64,000 bases of DNA from Jaminaea rosea (GCF_003144245.1 NW_020289976.1:682001-746000), one strand, 5' to 3'; positions 22,001-33,397 are shown, counted from the stretch's first letter. Translations and numbers: made by a program. The notes: generated by a model from the letters alone, not told the origin.

Positions 22001-23350
22001 CGTCGACCCCTCAGCCGCGGCGACGACGCGATCTTCTTCTGCGAGGTCTCTCCTGAATGGCGCCTGACCGTGGGTCTCATGAGGGTGTGAATCGTTGCTA
22101 CGTTCCTTCGCCGCCATAAAGTTCTCATCATCGAATTGCTCTAGACTGGACGAACGATGGAGCTGGGGCGAGCTCTCTGCCGACGCCGTGATGCTTCGCC
22201 CGAGAGCGGAAGCCCCGAAAAGAGCATTGGCGGCAAATTTGCCCTGCGGCGCATTCTCAACGGCAGCCTCGAGTGGCGCAGAGATCATCTCTGCCCTCAC
22301 CCTCCCAGCCTCACTGTTATGTCTTGACCCACCGGCGCGACTGTTGACTACTTGTTGGCCTGCCCTTGCCCTCTCGTAGTCGCGAAGCATCTTTGTGCAA
22401 AAGTTGCATACCCGTACAACGTCCCTTAGACCGAGCTTGGCGCCGGGGAGGAGGTTTGAGGCGCATTTGGCACAAAAGATCTGACCGCAGCAACGGCAAT
22501 GATGCCTGCGCCGTGCAATGGTAAAGGCCGAGCCGCAGGATGAGCACTCCTTTGCAGAGGCGTCGGGCATCCACCACTCCTTTGACTGAGCTGCGCCACC
22601 ACTCATCATGAGGCGACGAAAGGCCTCTGCGCTCATCTGAAGCGACGTCGATGCCGAATTGCCCAGCTCGAGATCTCCCGAAGCTCCATCTGATGCTGGC
22701 AGATGCGAGGAGGCGGTTCGAATGGATTGAGCGTCATCTGCGAGAATATCTTGAGGTAGGGGAAAGCCCGGTACGGACGCCCAAGGTGAGCGCGAGTCTC
22801 GATGATGGAGAGGAGGTGTAGCTTTGTGTAGGCCGAGCTCCCCTAGCGCATCGTCCTCATATCCGGTGTCCATCGTGGTGGAGCGAGCATCGGAGTCCTT
22901 TCTCGTTCGTGGCAGGCCGGCAAGGACGTGCGTAGGGATTGTGGATAGGACGGCCGGTGCAGGTGCTGCCGTCTTGACAGCTCCTGGCAGCATGGCAGGC
23001 GGCTTGATCGAGCTCGAAAACGAAGAGACTGTGGTAGAGGCTGGTATGCTATTGCTGCCCGTATCTCCTCGGGTTGGTGGCTGAGGGCGTTCAACGCGAC
23101 TTGCGCCGCTTTCTGAGTGGTCATCCTGTTTCCTTGCAACGGTGGACGATGTATTGCGCGATGAGGCCCTCGAAGGCCCCGCTTCTGGGTATATTGATGG
23201 TGCAGAATCGTGAGACGAGGAGAAGACGGTCTTGAGGCTAGTCAAGAGATTGCCAAAGCCGTAGCCCGATTGCTGCGCTTCGTCGTCGTCGCCAAGGAAG
23301 CCAAAGGACGTGAGTGCAGATGCATCTCTGCGAGAAGCCGCCTCGACCAT
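16019..23350 (-). CDS. FAB1: 1-phosphatidylinositol 3-phosphate 5-kinase (Fab1/PIKfyve)
   Basis: Lipid kinase that converts PI3P to PI(3,5)P2 on vacuole/endosome membranes. Exons 23350-19828, 19758-19604 and 19540-16019 give 2399 aa, close to other fungal Fab1. An FYVE zinc finger lies at about 260-325 (CSSCGSAF, RRRHHCRCCGQIFC). A chaperonin-like CCT domain follows (about 600-860, VKIKRIPGG, SIVLRGGNKQELGK), then a conserved Cys-rich region running into CKQC across the first intron. The C-terminal PIP kinase domain has LVLKQLS, DLKGSMRNR, MNIMDYS and IIDFLRSYTWDK. Long Ser/acidic linkers separate the domains, including an uninterrupted Glu run near the end of exon 1. It is divergent from UPF2. 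VPS34, which makes its substrate, is at 39093-42048. Confidence 0.97.
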
Positions 23351-23685
23351 GGCGATGGATGTTTGTGGGGAGATGAGGAGCAGAGCTCAGCTACCGCTGG
23401 CTGATGCAATCGGTAGGCGGACAAGTGAAGAGCGGATGATTGGAAAGAGAGAAAGGGGGCCAGAGGGCAAAAGACGCGAATCGCCCCCCGACGACGCACG
23501 ACGCATCGCACGACGCACAGGCCCACAGACACAGACGGGTCCAAGCAAAAGCAGAGTGCGACGGCCGAGGAGCAGATCGAGCACCGAGGAGCGGAAGAGG
23601 CGGCAAAGCAACACTTTTCTCGCTTTTGCCTTTGTTCCACCCTCATCCACCATCGAGATACACGGGAGAATTTGCCCTCACCGGC
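23351..23685. promoter_or_regulatory. Divergent promoter region FAB1 / UPF2
   Basis: This 335-bp interval separates head-to-head FAB1 and UPF2. It is purine-rich on + around 23430-23600, which on the - strand gives a CT-rich FAB1 leader. No additional gene is supported. Confidence 0.5.
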
Positions 23686-26600
23686 ATGCACAGCAGCAGT
23701 CATGCTCATCCGCAGCAGCAGGACATGACCAATGGCGCAGGCCCGGTTGCGGCCGTCGTTGGAGGGACGAGCAACCCGAAGCTGGCTCTCGAGAGAGATC
23801 GCAAGAGGATAGCCCTGCGACAACGCAACCTCGCGACCTGGCAAGATGGGCCTTCCCCGCCCTCGGGCTCGCTCGATAGCAACATGAAGAAGAACACGGG
23901 CTTCATCAAGCGTGTGCGGCAGGGTCTTGGCGTCGATGCCAAGCCGCAGCTCATCAAGGAGACGGCTACGCTGAATCTCGACAAGTACGTTGAGGAGCTC
24001 ACACAGGCTATCCCAGAGGGATTGAGCAAGTGTACGCTGGCAAAAGACTGCATAGCAGCGGCCGAGGTGAGCAGACGAGGAGTGGAGAGGAACGTCAGGT
24101 TGGCGGCTCACTCAGCAACTCATTTTGACGCCTCCAGATTGTCACCGAGCTCCATGCCAGATTTGATCCGCCCGTCTTCGCCCAGCCACTCGCTGTGGCA
24201 CTCTCATCGGCGCTGGCTCCTCCAAACAAAGCTCAACTGCAAGCTATGCAGGCCGAGCAGAAGGAGAGAGAGGAAGCAAATCGTGTGTCGAGGCAGAAAG
24301 TCATGCTGCGAATCGCCGCAGAGCTGGCACTCGTCGAGGTGATTAGGGCGCGAGACGGTTCGAGTACGCAGGAGCTGCCTGGTCAAGATTGGCTCTTCCA
24401 TATACTCAGAGATCTGGTGAGAGTGAGCGTTGTGCCGTTCGATAGAAACGCCAACTCATGCTCGCTCCTTCCCACAGCTCTCAACGGACCGCGAACATGT
24501 CAATGTCCCCATTCTCATCACACTCCTTAAAGCTCTTGGCCCGCAGCTCGTTGGCCGTCCCAGCGAAGATCCAGAGGCAGGCGAGGCCGCGCACGAGGAG
24601 CTCATCCTTCCTCCCGCTACATCGGCAAAGTTTCGCAAACTCTGCGAGACGTACTTCACGACGCTCTCGAAACGCATCGTGACAGAGCACCAGCGCCTGC
24701 AAGAGCAGGATCGCAAGAATCATGAAGCCTACATCAAGTCCGGCGACATATTCGAGGACCGACAGCAGCGCTACGAGAAAATGACGAAATCGTTCGAGCG
24801 CGTCAACGAAAATGGCAAAGCCCTCTCTGAGTTGCTAGGCGTCGCGATGCCGCAACTGACAGATTTGGGCAGGGCATCAGACATTGGCCTGGCGGTCAAT
24901 CTCGATTCAAGGTCGACACTCGCGAATGATAGGTCAGATGAGGACTTTGCGACGGGAAAGTCGCCGTGGGAGGACGAGGATACGAAGCGTTTCTACGAGG
25001 ATATCGTTGATTTGCGCGACATGGTGCCGGCTTCAATACTGGGGTCGGTGGCGGCAACGGCAGCAGCGAAAGAAACTACAGAGCAGCCTCAAGAGGAGGA
25101 GAGCAAGGTTGCAGAGTCGCAGGAGATGGAGCCTTCCCAGTCGGACGAGGGCGCAAGCAAGACCCCGGTTGCCCTTTCCCCGACCTTAACGCCGGCAAAG
25201 ACGGACGCTGAAGGCGCTGCGGACGAGCAAATCTCAGCAGGTCCAGCAGCGCAATTGAGCGCCCTCCTGGCACGGCTACCAGAGCAGACCAATCGCACCA
25301 TGATCGACAGCGCCGCAGTCGACTTTGCCTTTCTCAATTCCAAGGCAGCACGGCGACGTCTAGTCAAGCACCTCACCTCCATCCCACGCAACAGACTCGA
25401 CCTTATCCCCTACTACGCCCGTCTCATCGCCACCTTACATCCCCACATGCCCGACGTAGGCAAGGGAGTCCTCGAGATCCTGGACGACGAGTTTCGCTAT
25501 TTGCAGCGCAAGCGCCTGGCCGAGATGGGCGAGACGCGCGCCAAGAATGCCCGCTTCATCGCTGAGCTAACAAAGTTCCGGGTAACGCCGCTCCACACCA
25601 TCTTCCACTGCTTCAAAGTGTGTCTGGACGACTTCTCCTCCTTCAACATCGAGATCCTCGCCACACTCCTCGAGACGTGCGGGCGATTTCTTTTGCGCAT
25701 CGAGGCAACCACGGAGCGTATGCGGGGCTTACTTGAGCTGCTGCGGCGTAAGAGAATGGTGTCGAATCTCGATCATCGCAACGTACTACTTCTGGACAAT
25801 GCTTACTATCAATGCAACCCGCCCGAGGGCAAGGCAGTGGTAGCCAAGCCCCGCTCCCATTTGGAACTCTACGTGCGCCATCTGATCTACGATGTCCTCA
25901 CGCGCAAGACATTCGAGCGCGTCCTCAAGATGTTGCGCAAGCTTCCTTGGAGCGATGAGGAGGTGTTGACCACGCTTCACGAAGTCTTCCTCCGCGTCTG
26001 GCGCGTCAAGTACGGACACGTCCACCTCCTTGCCCTTCTCCTTGCTGACCTTCAACCACATCACCCCGACTTTGTCATCGCGGTCATTGACGCTGTCATC
26101 GAGGAGACGCGCCTTGGTATGGAGACGAACTTGTTTAAGCATAACCAGCGGCGCATGGCCATCGTGCTTTACCTGGGACAGCTCTACATCTACCGCTTGG
26201 TCAACTCGGGCATCGTATTCGATCAGCTGTGGAGCTTTGTCACCTTTGGACATCCCAATGGGCAGCCTTTGCCCGGGCAGGTGTGCAATCTTGACGCGCC
26301 AGACGACTTCTTCCGGCTCAGACTAGCTTGTACGCTGCTAGATACGTGCGGGGCTTGCTTCAACAAGGGTAGCTTGCGCAAGCGACTCGACGAATATCTG
26401 GCATTCTTGAATCTGTACGTGCTGAGCAAGGAGCAACCCTTGCCCATGGATATCGATTTTATGCTACAAGATACCATCGAGGCGGTACGACCGGGCTGGG
26501 TGCTCAAGAAGGATTGGGCAGAGGCCGCGCAAGCTGTGAATGACATCATGGCGGCGCACAGAGCAGCACAGCCGGCGGCGGCGGCGACTGCGACTCCAGG

Positions 26601-27309
26601 CGGTGGAAAAAAGATGGAAGCAGAGATCGAAGAGGAGGCAGAAGACGACGACAGCAGCAGCGACGATGACGATGCGAGCGGGTCAGAGAGCGGTACAAGG
26701 GCGCGCGGCGGGAGGGCCAGGCGGCTTAGCGGTAGCGAGCATGGCGATGGCAGCAGCACTAGCAGCAGCGACGAGGAACAGACGGACGACGATGGCGAGG
26801 AGGCTACTCTCGACGACGACGAGGTCGAGGAAGATCTCGTCATCAGGCGATCTCAACAGAGCGAAGAGGACCGCGAAGCCGAGCAGGAATTCGAGCGCGA
26901 GCTGGCCAAGATGATGGCAGAGACGAACGTTGCGAGCAACACTGGCGGGGGTACAAATCGCGGTGTGGCACATCATGGCCGCGGAATCTTTGACCAAGGC
27001 CTTCCCTTCATCAAGAAGGCTGCTCGTGAGGAAAGCGGCAACGAGTCCTCGCCCGCAACGCAGGACGGGCAGATGCGCTTCGAGCTTTTGTCCAAGCGCG
27101 GCAACAAGCACCAAGCGCACACTTTGCACTTGCCTTCCGACTCTGCGATCGCCGTCACTACACGCGAGAAACAGCTGCAGGAGTTGCAAGAAAGGAGGCA
27201 GCTCAAGGAGTACGTGCTGGGCTACGAGGGAAGAGAAGACGAGGAAGAGAGGCGTGAGCTCGAGAAGAGTTTGGGCAGGAGAGGGTTCGCGGTGCGTCAC
27301 GCAAAGTGA
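23686..27309 (+). CDS. UPF2: Nonsense-mediated mRNA decay factor UPF2 (NMD2)
   Basis: Cytoplasmic scaffold of nonsense-mediated decay, bridging UPF1 and UPF3. Exons 23686-24066, 24138-24416 and 24478-27309 give 1163 aa, within the usual range. Three MIF4G-type helical modules are recognisable: residues about 60-300 (NTGFIKRVRQGLG onward), about 430-620 (RLVKHLTSIPRNRLDLIPYY) and about 650-860 (PRSHLELYVRHLIYDVL). They are followed by a very acidic Ser/Asp/Glu region (about 900-1000) and a C-terminal segment MRFELLSKRGNKHQ that fits the UPF1-binding region. The start ATG follows a leader without in-frame ATGs close by. All introns are GT-AG and 61-71 nt long. Confidence 0.95.
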
Positions 27310-27678
27310 TGCGCGTCTCGCCCTGTCGTGAGCTGTGGGAGAAGCCTCTGGCCCACCTGTACAATAGACTCGTTTGCGATACCGAGGGCCGCCCCCTCCT
27401 CCTTCATCGATCTCATCTCTGTGTTTGAGGATCGCCGAGGTGGCCCCTGCACAACTTGGAGTGCATCAGCATGCATGCGGCAGGCACGAGAGCAGTGTCC
27501 AATTACCCGCATGCCTCCGTCCGTCGTTGCTCGAGTCGCTCGACGCGGATGGCGAGGCGAGGGGGACCGCAACCCAATCGCCGCTTTCCACTCTTGACTC
27601 TTTGTCCCTCCTCACCACATCTCGACGACTCCTTCCTCTATATCACCCGGTCGCCTACGCTCCTGCAACCACGTCGCG
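27310..27678. other. Gene-free interval between UPF2 and the next + strand gene
   Basis: This should hold the UPF2 3' UTR and the promoter and leader of the 27679 gene. A CT-rich stretch (about 27590-27660) directly precedes that start. Nothing else is supported. Confidence 0.45.
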
Positions 27679-29652
27679 ATGGCCTTCATCCAACAAGGCC
27701 CGAGACGCAGCACTCGAAACTCCGCTGCTGCTCCTCGTGGGCATGAGGCACCAGCAACCTTATCGGCATCGATCGCCACCACTGACCGTGATGCTGATTG
27801 GAGCATTGTATTTCCGGGCAGAGTAAAAGATGAGAGTAACGCTCGCAAGCAGTCTTCCAGCCCACATCAGGGCCAAGATGAGGGCGAAGACGATCAGCCG
27901 ACTGCTGTTCAGCGCTCCACTATCGCTCGTGCCGCTTCGTCGGCGACGCTTGCTCCTCTCCACGACGGTACTGGATCATTCGGCGACGTCGACGCCGGCG
28001 CACCGTCCTCAAGCCGCGTCGAGACATTCGAGTCTGCCCTCCTACTCGACGACGACGCCCAATCGGATCTCTACTTCGAGAACGACGAAGACGCCGAGTC
28101 ATCTGCTACACCGCCGTCGCTCGGCACATCCAGTGCAAGGGAGCAAAGCAGCAGTAGTGTCACTCGCAGCCGCAGCCGCAACTTCAGTCACAGCTCGTCG
28201 GCAGCACTATCGAGTCCGCCATTTGACCAGCGCGAGTTCTTTGGCGGGGATAGCAACGCTCTCAGTCCTGAATGGTCGTGGCAAGAAGACGGTAACAGCA
28301 GGGTACTCGCGTCGTCATCCGCCATCACAGACCGCAGCAATCGACCCGTCTTTTTCGACTCTGATTCTGAGAACGACGACGCAGGACCAGCATATCGCCA
28401 GCAAGGCAAGGCTTCTTCCCCACAGGACGACTCAAGATACGAGGCGGACCTAGCGGCTGCGCCTTTTGCCATCTCCGCTGGCCTGCATCCACGCCGCCCT
28501 CGTCGTTTGCAAAGCTCGACGGCAACCTCCGAGATTAGCGGCAGCCAGGCCTCCGCGGGCTTCAAGCGCAGGCATCGTCGTCAGCATCTCGCCGACGACG
28601 ACAAGGGGAGCGTGAGGAGTAGTAAGAGCAGGCGGAGCGAGAGCTACTGCGGATCTAACGCGCCCATCGTCAGCAGGAAGAAGGCATCCTCCTCATCTTC
28701 ATCGTCGAGGCGGGTCGCGCCAGCACAGTCAGCTGCACCACCTCCGAACAGCAGCCTCAGCAAACGCCAGAAGGCAACGCGGCTACTTGCTCGCCTCTTT
28801 GATGTCGACAATGATGTGCTGGATTGCGTGCTCGAGGATCAGGGACCACTGGCAGTATCGCAAGAGGAGCAGGAGCGGGCGAGTCAGATGCATCGCCCAT
28901 GGCAGGCAGGCTTCGACCATGAAAGAGAGTATCCCGCACCGGCAGCAGGATTCCGCGAGCTGATCGACGGACGCATTGTGGAAGACATCGATGGCGAGCA
29001 GAAGGAGATTGAGGCGACGCACAATCCCATTCTGGAGCTGGCGACAGCAGATTGGTCCAATGTGCAACTCCCCACTTCGAACGACCCGCTCTCATCGGAT
29101 GAGCATCACCTCAGCAACCCTACACTTCAAGGGGCAATCCGTCACGCCTTTCTGCATCTATGCGGGCCATCTTCAGGCGGCGAAGGACCGACGACAACGT
29201 CTTCTGTCATCCTGTCAAGCACAGTCGAAGCCCTCCAAGGAGCTATGCCGTACTTTGTCCCCTTTAGCTGGCGGCTGCTCATGCGCGTCATGAAGGAGTG
29301 GAATGGATCCAACCAGACAGGAGCAGATGCGCTCAGCATTGAAGACCAGAACGTGAAGGGCAAGGACCAGCAGAGCGAAGAGCAAGTATTGCATCGACGC
29401 CAACGGCAAGCCTCGATCGCCTCCACTACGGGCACGGCTTCACTAACGCACAACGAGGTGGCGAGCCTCGAGGACTCCACTTCGGGCAAGACATCGAGCG
29501 ATAAGGTCGAAGAGTGGAGAGAGCGCAGTAGCAGCACAGCTTCTCTAATGACAACTACGAGCTCGAGAATGAGGGGCAGAGCAAGGGAGAGGAGAGCGGT
29601 CGCGGGCGCGGAAGAATCGACGTGGACCCTCGCGACTTCTAGTGGAGAATAA
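27679..29652 (+). CDS. Unrecognised Ser-rich protein
   Basis: Intronless frame, 657 aa, starting at ATG 27679. I do not recognise it. The first ~300 residues are Ser/Asp/Glu-rich and probably disordered, with Arg/Ser basic clusters (SRSRSRN, SKSRRSES). The ordered part is about residues 360-540: SKRQKATRLLARLFDVDND, then FRELIDGRIVEDIDG, then STVEALQGAMPYFVPFSWRL. This region has normal hydrophobic spacing and is a candidate conserved core. The tail is again Ser/Thr-rich with basic runs (RMRGRARERR). No signal peptide or membrane helix is seen. The basic clusters and acidic tracts would suit a nuclear protein, but that is only a guess. The long open frame with fungal-style leader supports a real gene. 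Confidence 0.7.
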   Translation: MAFIQQGPRRSTRNSAAAPRGHEAPATLSASIATTDRDADWSIVFPGRVKDESNARKQSSSPHQGQDEGEDDQPTAVQRSTIARAASSATLAPLHDGTGSFGDVDAGAPSSSRVETFESALLLDDDAQSDLYFENDEDAESSATPPSLGTSSAREQSSSSVTRSRSRNFSHSSSAALSSPPFDQREFFGGDSNALSPEWSWQEDGNSRVLASSSAITDRSNRPVFFDSDSENDDAGPAYRQQGKASSPQDDSRYEADLAAAPFAISAGLHPRRPRRLQSSTATSEISGSQASAGFKRRHRRQHLADDDKGSVRSSKSRRSESYCGSNAPIVSRKKASSSSSSSRRVAPAQSAAPPPNSSLSKRQKATRLLARLFDVDNDVLDCVLEDQGPLAVSQEEQERASQMHRPWQAGFDHEREYPAPAAGFRELIDGRIVEDIDGEQKEIEATHNPILELATADWSNVQLPTSNDPLSSDEHHLSNPTLQGAIRHAFLHLCGPSSGGEGPTTTSSVILSSTVEALQGAMPYFVPFSWRLLMRVMKEWNGSNQTGADALSIEDQNVKGKDQQSEEQVLHRRQRQASIASTTGTASLTHNEVASLEDSTSGKTSSDKVEEWRERSSSTASLMTTTSSRMRGRARERRAVAGAEESTWTLATSSGE

Positions 29653-30008
29653 GGGGCGGATTCACATCAAAATAGATAGATTGGCAGCGACGTTGGCAGC
29701 GGCACCATAGCATGCATGACACCTCTCAATTGAAAACGGCGACATTTTAGTGATGAAATTGACGATAGCCGTCGGCAAGCGTGTTTTGCTGAGTCAGCAG
29801 ACCGGCGAGGGCGGAAAGAGAGATGGAGGTGGCGCTGCGTGCGTTGATCAGGTCAGGATTTTGTCCGGACGTGCTGCGATCCTTCCAACCATACACCACA
29901 TCTCCTCTTCTTCTTGTGCTCGGAAGCTGCTCTTTTCTTCTACTCCTCTCTTCATTCACTCGTCATCTTTTCTTCGGCGGAAGCGTTCTCTCTCACTCAC
30001 TCTTAGTC
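29653..30008. promoter_or_regulatory. Interval upstream of the lactone oxidase gene
   Basis: This 356-bp interval lies between two tandem + genes. The last ~110 bases before the ATG are a long CT-rich tract, as in strong fungal promoters/leaders. No gene is seen. Confidence 0.45.
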
Positions 30009-32099
30009 ATGGTCTCCCCTGCCGCTCCTGACCCGTCCACCTCGACGTCGGTGGTTTCCTCCCCTTCTTCAGCGGCCGCTCGTGCACGCCCACCCTCCAT
30101 TGCTTCTCACCGTCAAAGCACAAACCATCTCGAGTCCCTCCTCACGTCCGTCACCCTATCTCCGCGGTCACGTCGAGCCACCATTACAAATTGGGGCGGC
30201 TCTTTCACCTCACGTCCCACCCGCGTCTTCCAACCCACCACAGTAGAGCAATGCTGCGCCATCCTCGAGCTAGCCCGACGGAGCGGTCAGAAGGTCCGGG
30301 CGGTAGGGAAAGCACATAGCCCTAGTGATTTGATGATGAGCGATCAGTGGTCTATACGGATGGAGGGGCTGGAAGGGACGTTAGAGATTGATGCAGCGAC
30401 GGACGAGAATGGTGCGGGGCTGCCATCTGCTACATTCCTGGGCGGAACCCTCATCTCGGACATCAACAACATCCTCGCCTCGCATTCGCCACCACTTGCT
30501 ATGACTTCCTTAGGATCCATCTCAGAGCAGACGATTGGCGGGCTTCTCGCTACCGCCACACACGGCTCTGGATATCATTTCCCGGCCGTTTCTGCGCTGG
30601 TGCAACATCTGGACGTCGCTGTCCCTCTGCCGCCCGCGCGAGGCGGAGTTCAGGTGGTGAGATGTAGTCGGGAACAGAATGCGGATCTGTTCAATGCGAC
30701 GCTGTGTGGTATCGGGGCGACGGGTATCATTGTGGCTGTCAAGATTCAAGTGGAGCCTGCGTTCAGACTGAGCCACTTGGTCGAGGAGGTGGACTTTAAC
30801 TACATCTTTGGGTCTCCGACGGGCTATCCCTCCATTCAGCGCGAGAGCTACGATGTCGAAGGTGCCACGCAAAACCAAGGCCGCGTGCCTCTCGGCCACC
30901 TTGTAGCTGCAGGCGAGTCTCTCCCGCCAGCAAAGGATCGCTACCGACCCAGAGCGCGGCAATCTTCACCCTCCATCATCTTTCCCACCGAGTCCACAGA
31001 CGACGAGCAACTGCGACGCTCCAGCCCTGCGTTCATGGACGACGAGGACGATGAGGTCACCCGCCAAGCCCAGTCGCGTATCGACTCCATAGCGCAGTCT
31101 TGCCAGCACGCGCGCATCTGGTGGTTCCCGCACGTCGGCATGGTCACTCTCAGTCGTGCAGACAGAACGCTGGAGCCCGCTGTGGGACCGACGTGGGGGC
31201 AAAGGCTCTACCACTCGCTCGTGGGATACCACATGGAGCAGGCGTTGCTATTTGCCGCCAGATATCACCCGGCGCTGCCTGAGCGTGTGGCGAGGATAGT
31301 TCACCGCCTGACGCACCCGGCGTACCCTACGGAACTGCGGGCGAAGGCGCAGGGCGAGCAGGGCGAGCAGCGCGAGCAGCGCGAGCCAGCTGCGGCAGCA
31401 GGCTCTGCAGTAGGCGCAACATCGGAGTCTCTCGTCTCCTCTGACCTCGGCAGTGATTACGACAACTTCCGAACGCTCGCCGCATCCAATACCATCTCAT
31501 CACCATGGCGCCCCTCTTCCACCCTCCTTCAGCCACTCCGCCCTACCCACCCGCACAGCCGCAGCGTAGACGACTCGTGGAAGATCTTCAACATGGACTG
31601 CCTATTTCCTCAATATACGACGGAATGGGCGATACCCTACGAGCACACCGCTGCCGTTCTCCGCGTCATGCGCGACTGGTTGAGCGCCGAGCAGGCTTCG
31701 AGGACGGGCGTCCGCTTCCATTTCCCCATTGAGATTCGTTTCTCTGCGCCCGACGGGCTGTGGTTGAGCCCTACTTCGGGCAGACGGACGACTTATATTG
31801 GCTTGGTGCAGTATAGGCCGTATGACCTTCCTGTGCCCTATCGCGTCTTGTTCGCACGCTTCGAGACGATCATGCGGCACTTTGCCGGCCGGCCGCACTG
31901 GGCTAAGACGCATACGTGTGGGGCCAAGGAGCTCGAAGGCTTGTATCCCCACTGGAAAGAGTGGACGGAGACGAGAGCGAAGTGGGACCCGGAGGGAATT
32001 TTGAGCGGTGGTGCCTATGTGAGGCGACATGTTGATGCTGCAGTCGGGGAGGACGTGGGGTCGAGGAGGTTCAAGAGGAGGGAGTGTGGCAAGCTCTAA
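30009..32099 (+). CDS. ALO1: D-arabinono-1,4-lactone oxidase
   Basis: FAD enzyme that catalyses the last step of erythroascorbate synthesis, normally in the mitochondrial membrane. Intronless, 696 aa from ATG 30009. The N-terminal FAD-binding fold contains KVRAVGKAHSPSD, where H103 is the residue that covalently holds FAD in the family. LGSISEQTIGGLLATATHGSG follows. The C-terminal ALO domain ends with the diagnostic HWAKTHT and WKEWTETRAKWDPEGI. The protein is about 170 aa longer than yeast Alo1. The extra length is a Ser/acidic insertion (about residues 275-365) and a Gln-Gly-Glu/Arg-Glu-Gln repeat near residue 447. The C-terminal tripeptide GKL only weakly resembles a peroxisomal signal and I do not rely on it. 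Confidence 0.93.
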   Translation: MVSPAAPDPSTSTSVVSSPSSAAARARPPSIASHRQSTNHLESLLTSVTLSPRSRRATITNWGGSFTSRPTRVFQPTTVEQCCAILELARRSGQKVRAVGKAHSPSDLMMSDQWSIRMEGLEGTLEIDAATDENGAGLPSATFLGGTLISDINNILASHSPPLAMTSLGSISEQTIGGLLATATHGSGYHFPAVSALVQHLDVAVPLPPARGGVQVVRCSREQNADLFNATLCGIGATGIIVAVKIQVEPAFRLSHLVEEVDFNYIFGSPTGYPSIQRESYDVEGATQNQGRVPLGHLVAAGESLPPAKDRYRPRARQSSPSIIFPTESTDDEQLRRSSPAFMDDEDDEVTRQAQSRIDSIAQSCQHARIWWFPHVGMVTLSRADRTLEPAVGPTWGQRLYHSLVGYHMEQALLFAARYHPALPERVARIVHRLTHPAYPTELRAKAQGEQGEQREQREPAAAAGSAVGATSESLVSSDLGSDYDNFRTLAASNTISSPWRPSSTLLQPLRPTHPHSRSVDDSWKIFNMDCLFPQYTTEWAIPYEHTAAVLRVMRDWLSAEQASRTGVRFHFPIEIRFSAPDGLWLSPTSGRRTTYIGLVQYRPYDLPVPYRVLFARFETIMRHFAGRPHWAKTHTCGAKELEGLYPHWKEWTETRAKWDPEGILSGGAYVRRHVDAAVGEDVGSRRFKRRECGKL

Positions 32100-32538
32100 G
32101 GAGCAATGGCGGATCGCAGCAACTCGTTCAGTCAAATTGCAATTCCTTGGCCTGCTGCTGATCGCTCTGCCGCCTTTTGGTGTGATTGCTCTGGCGCCAA
32201 CGTCGCCCTTTCTAACCCCTGCCGCGAGCGCGACCTCATCCGCTCAGGGACACAGCACAGCCCGACACCTCTACAGCTCGACTCGCCACCACATCATCCC
32301 ATCTGCCTTTTCCACCTCGCTTTGAGCATCTCACCTTTCAATGCCTCCCTCTATCGTCTCCCTTTCGTCCATCCCCTACTCGCCCCGAAATTACTCTTCC
32401 AGGCTCACCCTTACGACGACGTAATCGACCTCCCGTGCGACTCTGACCGCGCTGTGGCGCTCAGCATTCGTCACTCTCACCACGTCCTTCATCCAGTTCT
32501 CGCCCCATCTTCATCAATCACAGCCTCTGCCTTCTGCC
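32100..32538. other. Gene-free interval downstream of ALO1
   Basis: No supported gene. It is pyrimidine-rich in its second half, compatible with a leader for the small putative gene at 32539. Confidence 0.4.
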
Positions 32539-32878
32539 ATGGCGCGAAGCCGATCTGGCGCTCCCGCCTGCTCTTCGAAACGTCTCTGGCTACTCGAAGA
32601 CAGGTCATGGTCAGGAGGTAAGTGCGTTGCTCTGCTCGTGGCCGTCCTCATCGACGCCGCCGTCTTCTGTATGCTCCTGCGCTCCACTAGAGGACCGTCG
32701 TCCTCAAGACCGGACGTCGCAATCTCGCCAACGTCGTACAATCGAAATACAATCGCTGAAGTTGCACGCAACTGCGATATGCTCGCCAAGCACCGCAAAC
32801 TTGTGGATCGACAGGATGACGGCCAATCAATTGGCCGCTGGCGTCGAGGCCACCAAGTACGGAAACCTCATCTATTAG
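32539..32878 (+). CDS. Putative small two-exon protein, weak
   Basis: A possible gene of 88 aa. Exon 1 is 32539-32617, the intron is 32618-32690 (73 nt, gtaagt donor, tag acceptor) and exon 2 is 32691-32878. The ATG has a good context (gccatggcg) after a CT-rich leader. The C-terminal part reads NLWIDRMTANQLAAGVEATK then YGNLIY. It loosely recalls the LWI-x-R-I...G-x-x-Y segment of ribosomal protein bL20, but the rest of that family (C-terminal D-R-K-V-L-A-D-L motif) is absent. The resemblance may be chance, or the model may be incomplete. The N-terminal half is basic, which would suit a mitochondrial or ribosomal protein. I am not sure it is a gene. Confidence 0.3.
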
Positions 32879-33397
32879 CAAACACGGCTCGCTGTGGACG
32901 CAACATAGCAGCCCGCCCCGGCAAGGTGAACATCTGGTAACGATAATCAATAGAATCGACACCGTCTTCGCCGCCGACGGCGTGGGGACATACCGTATGT
33001 ATCAAGCATACGCAGCACATATGAATACATCTCCTGCCTCATCCCTCGCGCTCCTCGCGCTCAAACATTTTGCCGCTCTTGGTCACGAGCACCGCTGCTG
33101 TCCCGATAATTGTCGCCAAGTTGATAGCGAGCAGCAGTGGATAATTGCAGTGTCTTCATCGCAACACAAGATCATCATTTCAAGCTTCTTCATTGCATCA
33201 TACAAGCGCGTGCGTGCGCATCGTGAGCGGTCCGCAAGATCGTGTCATTTACAACGTGAGGATATCGAGAGAAAGCGGAGTAGAGCGAGCGCGGGAGCGG
33301 AGAAGGAAAAGCGGGTCCGTGCGCGGAGGGCGCGACGCGTGCTAGATCGAGAGGGGCGCAAAGAGGGCCGCGCGAAACGGATACCTTCGCAGCATGC
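32879..33397. other. Gene-free interval upstream of the chitin synthase 3' end
   Basis: No supported gene. It should include the chitin synthase 3' UTR on the - strand. A + frame at 32982-33401 has no domain and overlaps the chitin synthase stop. Confidence 0.4.
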
